Origin: Methanomicrobiales archaeon HGW-Methanomicrobiales-3
GTDB lineage: Archaea; Halobacteriota; Methanomicrobia; Methanomicrobiales; Methanospirillaceae
Assembly: GCA_002839605.1 (NCBI GenBank)
Contig: PGYK01000001.1
Span: forward strand, 1-64,000
DNA: 64,000 bases
Direction: 5' to 3'
The notes under the pieces are model-generated. The model saw only the letters and a list, made by a program, of their open reading frames with translations. It made no database searches and was not told the DNA's origin. The position numbers were made by a program, and so were the translations under genes. Shown piece after piece: positions 18,588 to 29,371 of the stretch (its first letter is position 1; the number at the start of each line of letters is the position of its first letter).

Positions 18588-19286
18588 TCAGTGAGTGAGG
18601 GGAGCAGGTTTCCGGTTCTTCTTCTCCGCGTCCCACCGCTCAAGCACTTCCCGGCCTTCGATAAAGACAAGCCCGTGCTTCTTTGCATACAGTTTCGCAT
18701 CGGCTTTGGTGAGCGCATAGCCGCTCTCGTCATCCAGCATCTCGCAGATGGTAACGGAGGGCGTTATACCCGCCATATCGGCCATGGCAACCGAGAGTTC
18801 GGTCTGGCCTTTCCTGACATCGAGGAGACCGTCCGCTGCGCGGAGGAGGGCCATGTGGCCCGGGGTGCGGAAGGTCTCGTGGAAGTTGACACTCCCGCCA
18901 TTGAGGGCCTGTTTCACCTGCTCGGCAATCGCGTTCACGGTCAGGGACCGGTCGCGGTCGGTGATCCCGGTGAAGGTGTTCCGGTGGTTCACCCAGAGCG
19001 AGAAGGAGGAGTGGTTCTTCCGGTCGTACGGGATGTCGCCTTCGCGCTCGGCAACCGCGATCGCCCGCAGGGCGTCGCTTGCGAACGGGAGACCGAGGCG
19101 TTGTGCGGCAATGGGGTGGACGGCCGTGCAGATGAGCCCGCCGCCGTCTTTTCGCATCTGGAGGATGTGCTTCGGGGTGACCGCATCGGAACGGATTGCA
19201 AAATCCGTCTCGCCCTCGCGGTCATCGAAATCGTAGAGGAGGATGAACTTTCCGTCCCGCAGCGCTGCAAGCGCCTTGTCCATCAC
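18588..19286 (-). CDS. ribB: 3,4-dihydroxy-2-butanone 4-phosphate synthase
   Basis: ILLYDFDDREGETDFAI, RTPGHMALLRAADGLL, VTICEMLDDE. Confidence 0.94.
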   Translation of the reverse strand: MMDKALAALRDGKFILLYDFDDREGETDFAIRSDAVTPKHILQMRKDGGGLICTAVHPIAAQRLGLPFASDALRAIAVAEREGDIPYDRKNHSSFSLWVNHRNTFTGITDRDRSLTVNAIAEQVKQALNGGSVNFHETFRTPGHMALLRAADGLLDVRKGQTELSVAMADMAGITPSVTICEMLDDESGYALTKADAKLYAKKHGLVFIEGREVLERWDAEKKNRKPAPLTH

Positions 19287-19948
19287 GGCCCCACCTCAAC
19301 GCTCACGCTGTCGGAGTCCTCGACACCGAGTTTCCGGCGCAGGGCTATCGGGGCGATAACCTCGATGATGTCCTCGGGATAGTGCGTCCTGCCGGGCACC
19401 ACGATGCCGCAGGAGATGGTGCCGATCCGGCACGGGATGCACTTGGCATCGCCGAAGGTCCGCCCGTCGGTTGAGAAACCCTTGATCCGGATCCATTCCA
19501 GCGCATCGATCTTCTTCCGGACCGGAATGCTGGAATGGGTGAGCCGGATATTGAGCGTGCCGGGGTACGGCTCGAACCCGAGATGGGTTAAAAACTGCTC
19601 CTTGTACGCGGGCAGGCTCATGTAATACTTGCCCTCGCCGATGCCGGAGACAACCGCACCATGCAGCGCATAGGTCTTGCCCCCTTCAGCAAAGATCCGC
19701 GTGTATTCCTGGTACTCCCGCCTGAGCTCGTCCTCGCCCTGCTTTGTCACGGTGACGTGCTGGCCGTCCGCCGTCATCGTGCGGGTGATGAACCCTTGTG
19801 TCTCCAGCCCTTTGAGCCGGCGCGATGCCGTCTGCTGGCTGATCGCAAGCATTGTTCCGATGCTCTGCGTAGAGACAAAGACCGGGCCCTTGCATCCGCC
19901 ACGGAGGGCAATGGCCTTGAGACACTGGAGATCTTCAGCGGGAGTCAT
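19283..19948 (-). CDS. ribK: CTP-dependent riboflavin kinase with N-terminal winged-helix domain
   Basis: wHTH STQSIGTMLAISQQTASRRLKGLE; C-terminal VVSGIGEGKYYMSLPAYKEQF, FEPYPGTLNIRL; ATGA overlap with ribB. Confidence 0.92.
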   Translation of the reverse strand: MTPAEDLQCLKAIALRGGCKGPVFVSTQSIGTMLAISQQTASRRLKGLETQGFITRTMTADGQHVTVTKQGEDELRREYQEYTRIFAEGGKTYALHGAVVSGIGEGKYYMSLPAYKEQFLTHLGFEPYPGTLNIRLTHSSIPVRKKIDALEWIRIKGFSTDGRTFGDAKCIPCRIGTISCGIVVPGRTHYPEDIIEVIAPIALRRKLGVEDSDSVSVEVGP

Positions 19949-20006
19949 GCTTATCAAAATTGAGTTGCTTCTTATTTATGAGTTGCCTTTCGGCGCATTC
20001 GCCGCC

Positions 20007-20030
20007 GGGTTTCGTTCCTTGTCGAAACCC
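20007..20030. promoter_or_regulatory. Perfect 8-bp inverted repeat in the ribK/HTH divergent intergenic region
   Basis: gggtttcg-ttccttgt-cgaaaccc. Confidence 0.5.
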
Positions 20031-20069
20031 CGTTCGTTAGTTATTTAATATCACGGGTCTTTGATCATG

Positions 20070-20783
20070 AGCATGAAATCCGGGTTGCGGAACCAGCTCG
20101 CCGAGAAGATGGCGGGCGAAATTACGCTGTCGGACTCACCGGGACACGCCCTAAAAAAGTGGCGCATGAACTTCGAGATCGCCCCGGGCGTCCTTTCAGA
20201 ACGCCTTGGCGTCTCTCCTTCTGTCATCAGCGATTACGAGAGTGGCAGAAGGAAGAGTCCCGGCACCGCGGTTGTCGGCAAGATTGTCGATACCCTCCTT
20301 GCCATTGACGAGGAGGACGGTGCAAAACACATCCAGAAATTTACTAACCTGCTTTTTACCAATGTCAAGGATGACGTCATCTATGATCTCCACGAGTACG
20401 ATGCGGCGGTCACGCTCCAGAAATTCGCAGACGCTATCGGCTGCACGCTGCTCTGGGGATCCATGGACAAGGTCATCTTCGGCTACACGGTGGTCAACAG
20501 CCTCAACGCGATCATGCAGCTCTCCTCCGATGAGTTCAACCGTATTTACGGCTGGAGCACGGAGCGGGCGCTGGTGTTCACCAATGTCTCGACCGGGAAA
20601 TCCCCGATGGTTGCCATCCGCGTCACACCCTTCAAGCCACGCTGCGTGATTTTGCAGGGTATCGAGGCCGCAGATGTCCACCCGATTGTGGAAAAGATGG
20701 CCGAGCGGGACCGGATCACCGTGTTGTGTACGGGCATGGAAATCGACAAAATCGTGAGTACTTTGAGGGAACAAGAATGGTAG
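20070..20783 (+). CDS. HTH (XRE-like) archaeal transcriptional regulator
   Basis: [38 protein letters not shown]; overlaps the HMG-CoA synthase start. Confidence 0.85.
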   Translation, partial: SMKSGLRNQLAEKMAGEITLSDSPGHALKKWRMNFEIAPGVLSERLGVSPSVISDYESGRRKSPGTAVVGKIVDTLLAIDEEDGAKHIQKFTNLLFTNVKDDVIYDLHEYDAAVTLQKFADAIGCTLLWGSMDKVIFGYTVVNSLNAIMQLSSDEFNRIYGWSTERALVFTNVSTGKSPMVAIRVTPFKPRCVILQGIEAADVHPIVEKMAERDRITVLCTGMEIDKIVSTLREQEW

Positions 20784-21829
20784 GCATCATTACCTACGGT
20801 GTGTATATACCGAGATACCGCATCAAAGTCGAAGAGATTGCACGGGTCTGGGGCGCAAACGGATCGGAGATATCCGCTGGCCTTGGCGTTTTTGAAAAGT
20901 CCGTGCCTGACCTCGATGAAGACGCTGCAACCATTGCAGTGGAAGCGGCACGCAATGCACTGCTCCGCAGAACCATCGACCCCGAACAGATCGGGGCCGT
21001 GTACGTGGGAAGTGAATCGCACCCGTACGCCGTGAAGCCGACCGCCTGTACGGTTGGTGAAGCGATTGGCGCGACACCGAACATGACCGCTGCGGATTAT
21101 GAATTCGCCTGCAAGGCAGGAACCGCGGCAATCCAGACCTGCATGGGTCTTGTCAAGAGCAACATGGTGAAATACGGCCTTGCCATCGGCTCCGATGTCT
21201 CGCAGGGTGCCCCGAGCGATGCGCTCGAGTACACCGCAGCGGCAGGAGGGGCAGCCTACATCATAGGGAACGACGACCCGATCGCGACCCTCAACCACAC
21301 CTGCTCGTTCACGACCGACACGCCCGACTTCTGGCGCCGCGAGGGGCAGGACTATCCCCGCCATGGCGGCCGGTTCACGGGCGACCCGGGGTACTTCAAG
21401 CACGTCAAGGGCGCCAGCAACCTGATGCTCGAACAGATGAAGAAGACGCCAAAGGACTACACGTATGCAGTCTTCCACCAGCCCAACGCCAAGTTCCCGC
21501 AGAAAGTTGCAAAGGATCTTGGATTTACGGCTGATCAGATCAAGCCGGGCCTGGTTGTCCCGCGTCTCGGGAACACCTACTCCGGCGCATCGCCGGTCGG
21601 CCTTGCGGCAACGCTCGATATTGCAAAACCGGGCGACACCATCTTCGTCTGCTCGTTTGGTTCCGGCGCAGGAAGCGACGCGTTCGACATCACGGTGACC
21701 GATGCAATCCTGTCAGACACGTTCCGGCGCGGGGCAGCGCCATCGGTTGAAAAACTGCTGCAAAACCCCATCTATCTGGACTATGCAAAGTATGCAAAAC
21801 ACAAGGGAAAACTGGTGATGCAGGCATGA
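20777..21829 (+). CDS. Hydroxymethylglutaryl-CoA synthase
   Basis: [58 protein letters not shown]. Confidence 0.94.
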   Translation: MVGIITYGVYIPRYRIKVEEIARVWGANGSEISAGLGVFEKSVPDLDEDAATIAVEAARNALLRRTIDPEQIGAVYVGSESHPYAVKPTACTVGEAIGATPNMTAADYEFACKAGTAAIQTCMGLVKSNMVKYGLAIGSDVSQGAPSDALEYTAAAGGAAYIIGNDDPIATLNHTCSFTTDTPDFWRREGQDYPRHGGRFTGDPGYFKHVKGASNLMLEQMKKTPKDYTYAVFHQPNAKFPQKVAKDLGFTADQIKPGLVVPRLGNTYSGASPVGLAATLDIAKPGDTIFVCSFGSGAGSDAFDITVTDAILSDTFRRGAAPSVEKLLQNPIYLDYAKYAKHKGKLVMQA

Positions 21830-22992
21830 GAGACGTAGCAGTCATTGGTGTCGGATGCACGAAGTTCGGGGAGCACTGGAACCGGTCGTTCCGCGACCTC
21901 TTTGTAGAGGCGGGAGCCCTTGCTCTTGAAGATGCCCAGCTCTCGGGCGAGAAGATCGATGCAATGTATGTCGGCAACATGAGTGCCGGACGGTTCATCG
22001 AGCAGGAGCATATCGGTGCCCTGATCGCGGATTACGCGGGCATGGCAACCCGGCACATTCCCTCGACCCGGGTCGAAGCGGCCTGTGCCTCCGGCGGCCT
22101 TGCGTTCCGGCAGGCAGTAATTGCTGTTGCAAGCGGTATGGAAGATATCGTGGTCGCCGCGGGCGTCGAGAAGATGACCGATGTCGAACCCGGCGCAAGC
22201 ACCGATGCCCTCACCGGCGCAGCAGACCGCGAGTGGGAAGGATTCGTGGGCGCGACATTCCCCGGCCTGTACGCGATGATCGCAACCGACTACATGCACA
22301 AGTACGGGATGACCCGTGAGCAGCTCGCCCACGTGGCAGTGAAGAACCACTACAACGGGGCACGGAACCCGATCGCCCAGTTCCCGCAGGAGATCACGCT
22401 CCAGACTGTCCTGAAATCGACGATGGTTGCAGAGCCCCTCCGGCTCTTCGACTGCTCGCCCATCACGGACGGGGCAGCCGCTGTGATCGTTGCGCCGCTC
22501 GAACGGGCACGCGAGTTCACGGACACCCCGATCAAGGTTATGGCAACCGCACAGGCAAGCGACACCATCACGCTCCATGACCGGCGCGACATCTCGACGC
22601 TGGACGCATCCGTTGCCGCAGGGCAGCGGGCGTTTGCGATGGCAAAACTGACGCACAAGGACATCAACATGGTGGAAGTCCACGACTGTTTCTCGATAGC
22701 CGAGATCTGCGCCATCGAGGACCTCGGGTTCTGCAAAAAGGGTACTGCCGGCACGCTGACCGCTGACGGCGAGACTGCCCTTGGCGGAAGGATCCCGGTC
22801 AACACGAGCGGCGGGCTCAAAGCCTGCGGTCACCCGGTCGGGGCGACCGGTATCAAGCAGGTGTACGAGATCGTCCAGCAGCTCAGGAACGAGGCCGGAA
22901 AGCGCCAGATCGAAGGCGCAAAGATCGGCATGACCCACAATGTTGGCGGAACGGGAGCGACCGTGGCAGTCCATATCCTCGGGAGGGTGTAA
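21826..22992 (+). CDS. Acetyl-CoA C-acetyltransferase (archaeal thiolase)
   Basis: [37 protein letters not shown]. Confidence 0.94.
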   Translation: MRDVAVIGVGCTKFGEHWNRSFRDLFVEAGALALEDAQLSGEKIDAMYVGNMSAGRFIEQEHIGALIADYAGMATRHIPSTRVEAACASGGLAFRQAVIAVASGMEDIVVAAGVEKMTDVEPGASTDALTGAADREWEGFVGATFPGLYAMIATDYMHKYGMTREQLAHVAVKNHYNGARNPIAQFPQEITLQTVLKSTMVAEPLRLFDCSPITDGAAAVIVAPLERAREFTDTPIKVMATAQASDTITLHDRRDISTLDASVAAGQRAFAMAKLTHKDINMVEVHDCFSIAEICAIEDLGFCKKGTAGTLTADGETALGGRIPVNTSGGLKACGHPVGATGIKQVYEIVQQLRNEAGKRQIEGAKIGMTHNVGGTGATVAVHILGRV

Positions 22993-22993
22993 G

Positions 22994-23386
22994 ATGTCCG
23001 TTGCACGATTCTGGAGAAAGATCCCCCAGCGGTATAACCTGATCGGAACAAAGTGTGAGACCTGTGGGCAGCACTTCTTCCCCCCGCGGACATTCTGTCC
23101 CGACTGCCGCAGGACCGGCAAGATCGTGGACCACAAGTTCGCCGGCACGGGAACGATTGTCACCTACACGGTCATCCAGACCGCCCCCGACCAGTTCGCC
23201 TCCCCCGGGCCCTACGTGCTTGCCATCATCAAACTCGATGAAGGCCCGCAGATGACCAGCCAGATCATCTGCGATCCGAAAGACGCGAAGATCGGCATGC
23301 GGGTACGGGGCGTCTTCCGCAAGATCGCCACCGATGGCGAGAGCGGCATCATCCACTATGGCACAAAGTTCGTGCCGGTGGAGTAA
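22994..23386 (+). CDS. DUF35 Zn-ribbon/OB-fold scaffold protein of the thiolase/HMG-CoA synthase complex
   Basis: GTKCETCGQHFFPPRTFCPDC...GTIVTYTVIQTAPDQF; third gene of the thiolase/HMGCS operon. Confidence 0.92.
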   Translation: MSVARFWRKIPQRYNLIGTKCETCGQHFFPPRTFCPDCRRTGKIVDHKFAGTGTIVTYTVIQTAPDQFASPGPYVLAIIKLDEGPQMTSQIICDPKDAKIGMRVRGVFRKIATDGESGIIHYGTKFVPVE

Positions 23387-23404
23387 TTTTTTTCTTTTTT
23401 TTTA
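23386..23404 (+). terminator. Poly-T tract after the thiolase/HMGCS operon
   Basis: atttttttctttttttttta directly after the DUF35 stop; typical archaeal U-rich termination signal. Confidence 0.55.
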
Positions 23405-23417
23405 GATTGTGTTTTCC

Positions 23418-24182
23418 TCAGTCGGGTCCCGTTTCGCCGAGTTCCCGCACAACCTGCCGTGCGGCATCTTCTTCCACGGGAGGAACCGGAACGGTGATAG
23501 CGAACGGCCGGATGATGAACTGACCGACCAGCTGGGTAAAGGAAAAGACGATCACCGCCGGCCGGTTTCTTCGGGCATCATGGAACGAGGCACCATGATA
23601 GTATTGCAAAAATGACCGGAAGGGATAGACCCTTCCCTGGTAGATAAATCCCCGATGCGTGAAGATTGCCTCACGGGGTGCCGATTCTGCCCGCCGGCGT
23701 TCAAGCCACGGGGTCACCCGCGAGACTGCGAAGAGCAAGGCCGCGATGACCAGCAGAACGAGGCCGGTTTCCAGCCCGCCTTCCCCCATAAAGAGGATGA
23801 AGAAGAGGGCAACAACACCAAGCATTCCCCCGATAAGAATGAACATCGCATAGTTCCGCCCCCGGAACTCCTGGTACTCCCGTTCTCTTGTCTCCTGCAT
23901 CATCGCTTCAGGATACTGCCAGTGCGCGAGCGGGGAGGGATCGGCAAGGATCGCATCCATCGCCCGTGCGCGGGTGACGAAGAGCAGCGCAACACAGATG
24001 CCACTCACTGCAAGGAAGAACGAGACGAACGCGAGGGCATAGCCACCGTTCATGCCATCGATAAAGGTAAACGAAAGGACACAGACGAGGAAAAAGACTG
24101 CTGCTGCGATCAGGGAGATCGTCACGTGTTTCCATTCGGTGTTTGGCGTCATGGGGTTCTCAAAAGACCATTGGATTGCCAT
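23418..24182 (-). CDS. Hypothetical multi-pass membrane protein
   Basis: 254-aa ORF with four or so hydrophobic segments. Confidence 0.75.
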   Translation of the reverse strand: MAIQWSFENPMTPNTEWKHVTISLIAAAVFFLVCVLSFTFIDGMNGGYALAFVSFFLAVSGICVALLFVTRARAMDAILADPSPLAHWQYPEAMMQETREREYQEFRGRNYAMFILIGGMLGVVALFFILFMGEGGLETGLVLLVIAALLFAVSRVTPWLERRRAESAPREAIFTHRGFIYQGRVYPFRSFLQYYHGASFHDARRNRPAVIVFSFTQLVGQFIIRPFAITVPVPPVEEDAARQVVRELGETGPD

Positions 24183-24331
24183 GGTTTTTTATTTTCCTGA
24201 CAGCCGATCGGGGCGCGGGGCCGGATGTGGGAATTCCCCTACCCCCCCACCAGTATTTTTCAAAAACGATCGAACCCCCCACCATCAGATAAGGGGGGGT
24301 TACCCGGGCACCCATCCGGATTACGACTTTT

Positions 24332-25261
24332 TCAGCAGACCCTGATGTCATACACCGCGTGCCACTGCCCGGGCGAGTACGACCGCACTTCCCGCTCAGC
24401 GAGAACTATCCCGCCCAGTTCCTGTATCCGGGCAGTGTGTTCCCCCGTGGCAGAGACCAGCGAGTAGAAGTGGATCGTGCCACCCGGCCGGCAGAGCCGG
24501 AACGCTTCGGACAAAAACTCCGTGCCGGCAAGGGGCAGGTTCATCACGATCCGGTCGAACTTCCACGGCAGGATGTCTGCGAGCCTGCGGGCATCCGCGA
24601 GCACCGGGAGCACATTTCTGATTCGGTTCTTCGTGATATTCTCCTGCATAAGGGCAACCGCGCAGGGATTGAGATCGACCGCGACAATGAACGCCGCCCG
24701 GTCTGCAAGGATGATCGCGAACGGCCCGACACCGGCGAACATGTCGAGGATGAACTCGCCCTCCCCCACCTGGTCAAGGATCCGCTGGCGCTCGGTCGAT
24801 AGTCGGGCGGAGAAGTACGCGCCGGCAAGGTCAACGATGAACCGGTGCCCGTGTTCGGTCACCTCAGTCCGGGTTGTGGGTTCCCCACAAAGGACCGAGA
24901 ACTCACGGGTGCGGTACTCCCCGCTCACCTCGCCCTTTGCACAGACAACGGTGTGGAGCGAGGGGCGCGATGTTAAGATCTTCTCTGCCCCCGAAGGGTC
25001 ATCCTCCTGCATGATGGCAATCCCCCCGACCAGTTCGTGCCGGGGGAGCTGCTCGCGGCCCGGGTGCACTTCAAACCCGTAACGGGCGGCACCCTCCCGT
25101 TTTGTCAGAACCGGCAGGATGAGATCTGATCCCTCGCGCAGCACGCGGAGGCTGGCATCGAGCGCGCCCTCCCGGATGAGTGCCTGCCGCACTACCTCCC
25201 CCTGCCGTGCCGGGACCCGTACACCCCACTGTTCAACCGTCATTTCGACCACGTATATCAT
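24332..25261 (-). CDS. Trm5/Tyw2-like class I tRNA methyltransferase
   Basis: ILDMFAGVGPFAIILADRAAFIVAVDLNPCAV, FDRIVMNLPLAGTEFL (NLP motif). Confidence 0.9.
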   Translation of the reverse strand: MIYVVEMTVEQWGVRVPARQGEVVRQALIREGALDASLRVLREGSDLILPVLTKREGAARYGFEVHPGREQLPRHELVGGIAIMQEDDPSGAEKILTSRPSLHTVVCAKGEVSGEYRTREFSVLCGEPTTRTEVTEHGHRFIVDLAGAYFSARLSTERQRILDQVGEGEFILDMFAGVGPFAIILADRAAFIVAVDLNPCAVALMQENITKNRIRNVLPVLADARRLADILPWKFDRIVMNLPLAGTEFLSEAFRLCRPGGTIHFYSLVSATGEHTARIQELGGIVLAEREVRSYSPGQWHAVYDIRVC

Positions 25262-25287
25262 AAGACTCTACGTCCTAACCAATAATC

Positions 25288-26565
25288 ATGGCTGATGATA
25301 CCGGGCAGCAGGAAGACAGGAGGATCGGTGCAGCGCAAGGCCGGGACAGCGAGAAGGACATGATAATCAAGAACAAACTCAGGGACGGCTCGATCAAACT
25401 CTACGAGATAGAGAAGGAACTTGCGCCCATCGACGCGATCCGGATCCGGCGCGAGTACATCGAGGATGAGACCGATACTAGGCTTGACAATATCGGGATC
25501 TTCTCGATCGATATCGAGCGGGTGGTGAAGCGGAACTGCGAGAACATGATCGGCACCGTGCAGGTTCCGGTCGGGGTTGCCGGCCCGATCCGGATTAACG
25601 GCGGTTATGCACAGGGGAGTTACTGGCTCCCGCTCGCAACAACCGAAGGCGCGCTTGTTGCATCCGTGAACCGGGGGTGCAGCGCGATCACCAAAGCCGG
25701 CGGGGCGGATGTCCGTGTCCTTCATGACGGGATGACCCGCGCACCCGTCTTTGCCACCGAAAGCGTTGCCCACGCGAGCGAGGTTTGCGACTGGGTGAAG
25801 GCGCACCGTGCCGATCTCAAAACCCTTGCCGAGAGCACGACCTCGCACGGAAAACTTACCGATCTTGTCACCTTCGTTGCCGGTACCAGCGTCTATGTCC
25901 GGCTTGAGTTCGACACCAAGGACGCGATGGGGATGAACATGGTCACCATCGCGAGCGCCAAGGTGGCAGAACTGATCGCGCAGAGTACCGGTGCCCGGCT
26001 CATCGCCCTCTCGGGCAACATGTGTACCGACAAGAAACCCGCGGCCATCAACGCTATCATGGGCCGGGGCAGGAGTGTCGTTGCCGGTATCGCGCTGACC
26101 CACGAGCAGGTCAGCACGATCTTAAAGACCGATGCCCGTGCCCTTGTGGAGGTCAATTACCGGAAGAACCTTCTCGGGTCAGCCCGGGCCGGCGCATTGG
26201 GATTCAACGCCCATGCCACCAATGTCGTTGCCGCGATGTTCATTGCCTGCGGGCAGGATGCTGCGCATGCCATTGACGGGAGCACCTGCATCACGACCGT
26301 CGATCTGACGGAGACCGGAGTTTATGTCGCTGTCACCCTCCCCTCCCTCCCGGTCGGAACCGTTGGCGGAGGGACGAGTGTCGAGACCCAGGCGGAATGC
26401 CTCCGTCTGCTCGGGGTAGCCGGAGGCGGCACCCCGCCGGGAACCAATGCAAAGAAACTTGCCGAGATCATCGGAGCCGGGGTCCTGGCCGGCGAACTCT
26501 CGCTTCTCGGCGCCCTTGCCGCCCAGCACCTTGCCCGTGCCCACCAGCAGCTGGGCCGGGGATAA
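25288..26565 (+). CDS. hmgA: Hydroxymethylglutaryl-CoA reductase (NADPH)
   Basis: ENMIGTVQVPVGVAGPI, PLATTEGALVASVNRGC, DAMGMNMVTIA, GTVGGGTSVETQAECL. Confidence 0.96.
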   Translation: MADDTGQQEDRRIGAAQGRDSEKDMIIKNKLRDGSIKLYEIEKELAPIDAIRIRREYIEDETDTRLDNIGIFSIDIERVVKRNCENMIGTVQVPVGVAGPIRINGGYAQGSYWLPLATTEGALVASVNRGCSAITKAGGADVRVLHDGMTRAPVFATESVAHASEVCDWVKAHRADLKTLAESTTSHGKLTDLVTFVAGTSVYVRLEFDTKDAMGMNMVTIASAKVAELIAQSTGARLIALSGNMCTDKKPAAINAIMGRGRSVVAGIALTHEQVSTILKTDARALVEVNYRKNLLGSARAGALGFNAHATNVVAAMFIACGQDAAHAIDGSTCITTVDLTETGVYVAVTLPSLPVGTVGGGTSVETQAECLRLLGVAGGGTPPGTNAKKLAEIIGAGVLAGELSLLGALAAQHLARAHQQLGRG

Positions 26566-26793
26566 TTTCCTTCTTTTTGCCGGGGGATAACCCCTGCACA
26601 TGTGCTCCTGAAGCAGCTCTTCCCGCGCACCAGTGTTTCCTGATTACAGGACAGGCACCATGGGGAACCGGACGTGCCCGCTTAGTGGATTGTGTCATCG
26701 CAGGTGAAGGGAAGATCACCAGTGGTCCTGCCTCCTCCCCAATCCTTATGAGCCCGGACGCCCACTCCCTCATTATCACGGAGGAAAATGCAC

Positions 26794-27408
26794 ATGACCC
26801 AAAAGTTGTATTCCCTGCCTGCCCTGCCCTATGACTATGCAGCGCTGGCACCTGCCATCTCCGAAGAACAACTCCGCCTGCACCACAGCAAGCACCACCA
26901 GGCGTACGTGAACGGCGCAAACGCAGTTCTTGAAAAACTGGACAAGGCACGAAAGGAGAACCTCGATCTCGACATGAAAGCGACCTTAAAGGAGCTCGCC
27001 TTCCATCTTGGAGGAAACCGGATGCATACGATGTTCTGGGAGAACATGGCACCTGCCGGCAAGGGCGGGGGTGGAGCACCATCAGGAAAACTCGGCGAGA
27101 TGATCACCGCAGAGTTCGGATCCTTTGACCGGTTCAAAAAGGAGTTTACCCAGGCCGCCAACAGCGTCGAGGGGTCCGGGTGGGCTGCGCTCACGATCTG
27201 CCTTGGCACCATGCGCCCCCTGATCATGCAGGTGGAGAAGCACGGTGTCAACACGTACCCGTTCCGGATCCTCATGGTCCTCGATGTCTGGGAACACGCC
27301 TATTACGTGGATTACCGGAATGACCGGGCAAAGTTTGTGGAGAACTTCTGGAATATCGTAAACTGGGATGTTGTGAACGCACGGCTTTCCGATGCCCTGA
27401 AAAAATAA
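26794..27408 (+). CDS. Fe/Mn superoxide dismutase
   Basis: [49 protein letters not shown]. Confidence 0.95.
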   Translation: MTQKLYSLPALPYDYAALAPAISEEQLRLHHSKHHQAYVNGANAVLEKLDKARKENLDLDMKATLKELAFHLGGNRMHTMFWENMAPAGKGGGGAPSGKLGEMITAEFGSFDRFKKEFTQAANSVEGSGWAALTICLGTMRPLIMQVEKHGVNTYPFRILMVLDVWEHAYYVDYRNDRAKFVENFWNIVNWDVVNARLSDALKK

Positions 27409-27417
27409 CTTTTTTTT

Positions 27418-27903
27418 TTAAAACCGGAACCACTTCATCATGACCAGGGCATCCTCACCGTTCGCATAATAGCTCTCGATACCGAATACGTTCTGGTAAC
27501 TCATCTTCCGGTAGAACTTCTGTGCGGCCGCGTTCGTCACGCGCACTTCCAGCTGGACGGCGGTTGCAAGCTCAAGGGCAAACTGGTGCTCTGCCCGGGT
27601 GACGAGCAGGCGGCCGATCCCCCGGTGCCGGAAGCGGGGGCTTACGGCAAGGTTGCAGATGTGCCCGTAGATATTCTCCCCGGTATCCTCAAGCGCACCC
27701 ACCAGGAACCCGGCCATCTCGCCATCGCAGATGGCCACAAAATACGTTGTGGGATAATAGGTAAGAGCTTCTAAGAAAACTCCCTGCTCCCACGGGTCGA
27801 TGAACGACTCCTTCTCGATGGCAACGATAGCCCCGATATCGGTTGGGACGGCACGCCGGATCTGCGGCTGGGAGGGCTGTACAATTTCGCGGGGTCGGAT
27901 CAT
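27418..27903 (-). CDS. rimI: GNAT N-acetyltransferase, RimI-like
   Basis: IVAIEKESFIDPW, ICNLAVSPRFRHRGIGRLLV, LEVRVTNAAAQKFYRKMSY. Confidence 0.88.
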   Translation of the reverse strand: MIRPREIVQPSQPQIRRAVPTDIGAIVAIEKESFIDPWEQGVFLEALTYYPTTYFVAICDGEMAGFLVGALEDTGENIYGHICNLAVSPRFRHRGIGRLLVTRAEHQFALELATAVQLEVRVTNAAAQKFYRKMSYQNVFGIESYYANGEDALVMMKWFRF

Positions 27904-28058
27904 GGGAAGGTTACCGGTTTATTCTCGACAATAGGATCCACCGTACATTCACATCAATATTGTTACGCTGCAAGAGTCTGGTGCGGAAAAATATATGGGA
28001 GCACGCCCAACTATTCAGGGCAAGTCTTTAAAAAAAATTTGTGGCTGGATGTAGGTGT

Positions 28059-29324
28059 ATGGTCAGGATTTGTCGTTTTTCTGGAGTGCGGCCGGAGCGT
28101 TCTGAGGCTCAGGCAATTGCCGCTGTCCCGTATGATGTTGTGACTGCGGATGAGGCACGGGCAATTATTGCCAAGAACAGCAAAAGTTTCCTGCGCGTGA
28201 GCCGCCCTGATGCCGAGCTTCCGGACATTCCGGCAGACGACCCGCGGATCTATGACCGGGCACGCGAGAACTTTGCTGCGCTCATGAACTCCGGGCAGAT
28301 GCTCCGTGATTCGGAACCGGCTATGTACGTGTACCGCGTCCGGCAGGACGGGGACACATTCCTTGGAATCGGCTGCTGTCTTGACGTGGACGATTACCGG
28401 AACACCAGCATCCGCCGCCACGAACTGACCCGCTATGACAAGGAAGAGGACCGGACCCGGCACATCGAGAGCACAAAAACCCACAACGGCCCCGTGGTCC
28501 TCCTGTACCGGGACGCCGGGGAGATCTTCACCTTCATCAAATCACTCATCACGCCGGAATCTGTGCCGGATGCCGAAGTGAAGACCCCGGACGGGGGCGT
28601 CCACCAGATCTTCCGGATCGCGGACCCGGCACATCTCGACCGGCTCGAAAAGACCTTCGCGTCCATTCCGGCACTCTACATCGCAGACGGTCACCACCGG
28701 GCAAAATCAGCAGTCAATGTTGCCGACCGCAGGATCGTTGCAGGACAGCCCGCGGATGGCGAGGTTTCCCGCTTCCTTGGGGTCATGTTCGCCCACAACA
28801 AGGTGAAGATCCACGGGTACAGCCGGCTCCTGGTCAACCTCGGGAACTTCACCCACGATGCATTCATCGAGAACCTGGAGAAGTATTTCGAAGTGAGGCC
28901 GTATGGGAGGGTCAACGGCCGCGAGTTTAATATCCGGCCGAAGTGTCCAAAACCGGAGAACAACCACATCGTCCACATGTATCTCGGGGGCCAGTGGTAC
29001 GAGTGCACCCGCCTGATTGACAAGAAGGCAAAACCCTTAGAAGCTCTCGATGTTGCGGTGCTCCAGACGTACGTGCTCGAAGGGCTGCTCGGGATAACGG
29101 ATCCAAGGGGCGATGCAAGGCTCCAGTACCTTGGCGGCGCCCGGCCGGTTGCCGATCTCGAGAAACTCGTGGACATGGGCCAGTACCAGCTCGCGTTTGC
29201 CATGCAGCCGGTGAAAGTCGAAACCGTCCTTTCCATTGCGGACAGCGGCGGCGTCATGCCCCCGAAGTCCACGTGGTTTGAGCCAAAGCTCTTAAGCGGG
29301 CTTGTGGTCCACACGTTTGACTGA
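28059..29324 (+). CDS. DUF1015 family protein
   Basis: GVRPERSEAQAIAAVPYDVV, YIADGHHRAKSA, GGVMPPKSTWFEPKLLSGLVVHTF. Confidence 0.9.
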   Translation: MVRICRFSGVRPERSEAQAIAAVPYDVVTADEARAIIAKNSKSFLRVSRPDAELPDIPADDPRIYDRARENFAALMNSGQMLRDSEPAMYVYRVRQDGDTFLGIGCCLDVDDYRNTSIRRHELTRYDKEEDRTRHIESTKTHNGPVVLLYRDAGEIFTFIKSLITPESVPDAEVKTPDGGVHQIFRIADPAHLDRLEKTFASIPALYIADGHHRAKSAVNVADRRIVAGQPADGEVSRFLGVMFAHNKVKIHGYSRLLVNLGNFTHDAFIENLEKYFEVRPYGRVNGREFNIRPKCPKPENNHIVHMYLGGQWYECTRLIDKKAKPLEALDVAVLQTYVLEGLLGITDPRGDARLQYLGGARPVADLEKLVDMGQYQLAFAMQPVKVETVLSIADSGGVMPPKSTWFEPKLLSGLVVHTFD

Positions 29325-29371
29325 TCCCAACCCTTCTCCTTTATTGTTTTTGCGCGGCAATGGTTGAGGGT

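Noticed and set aside
24215-24315. Poly-C/poly-G stretch between trm5-like gene and 23418 gene considered as a repeat element
   Set aside because: aaccccccaccatcagataaggggggtt-type hairpin is present but is adequately explained as a terminator-like structure; no second copy recognised
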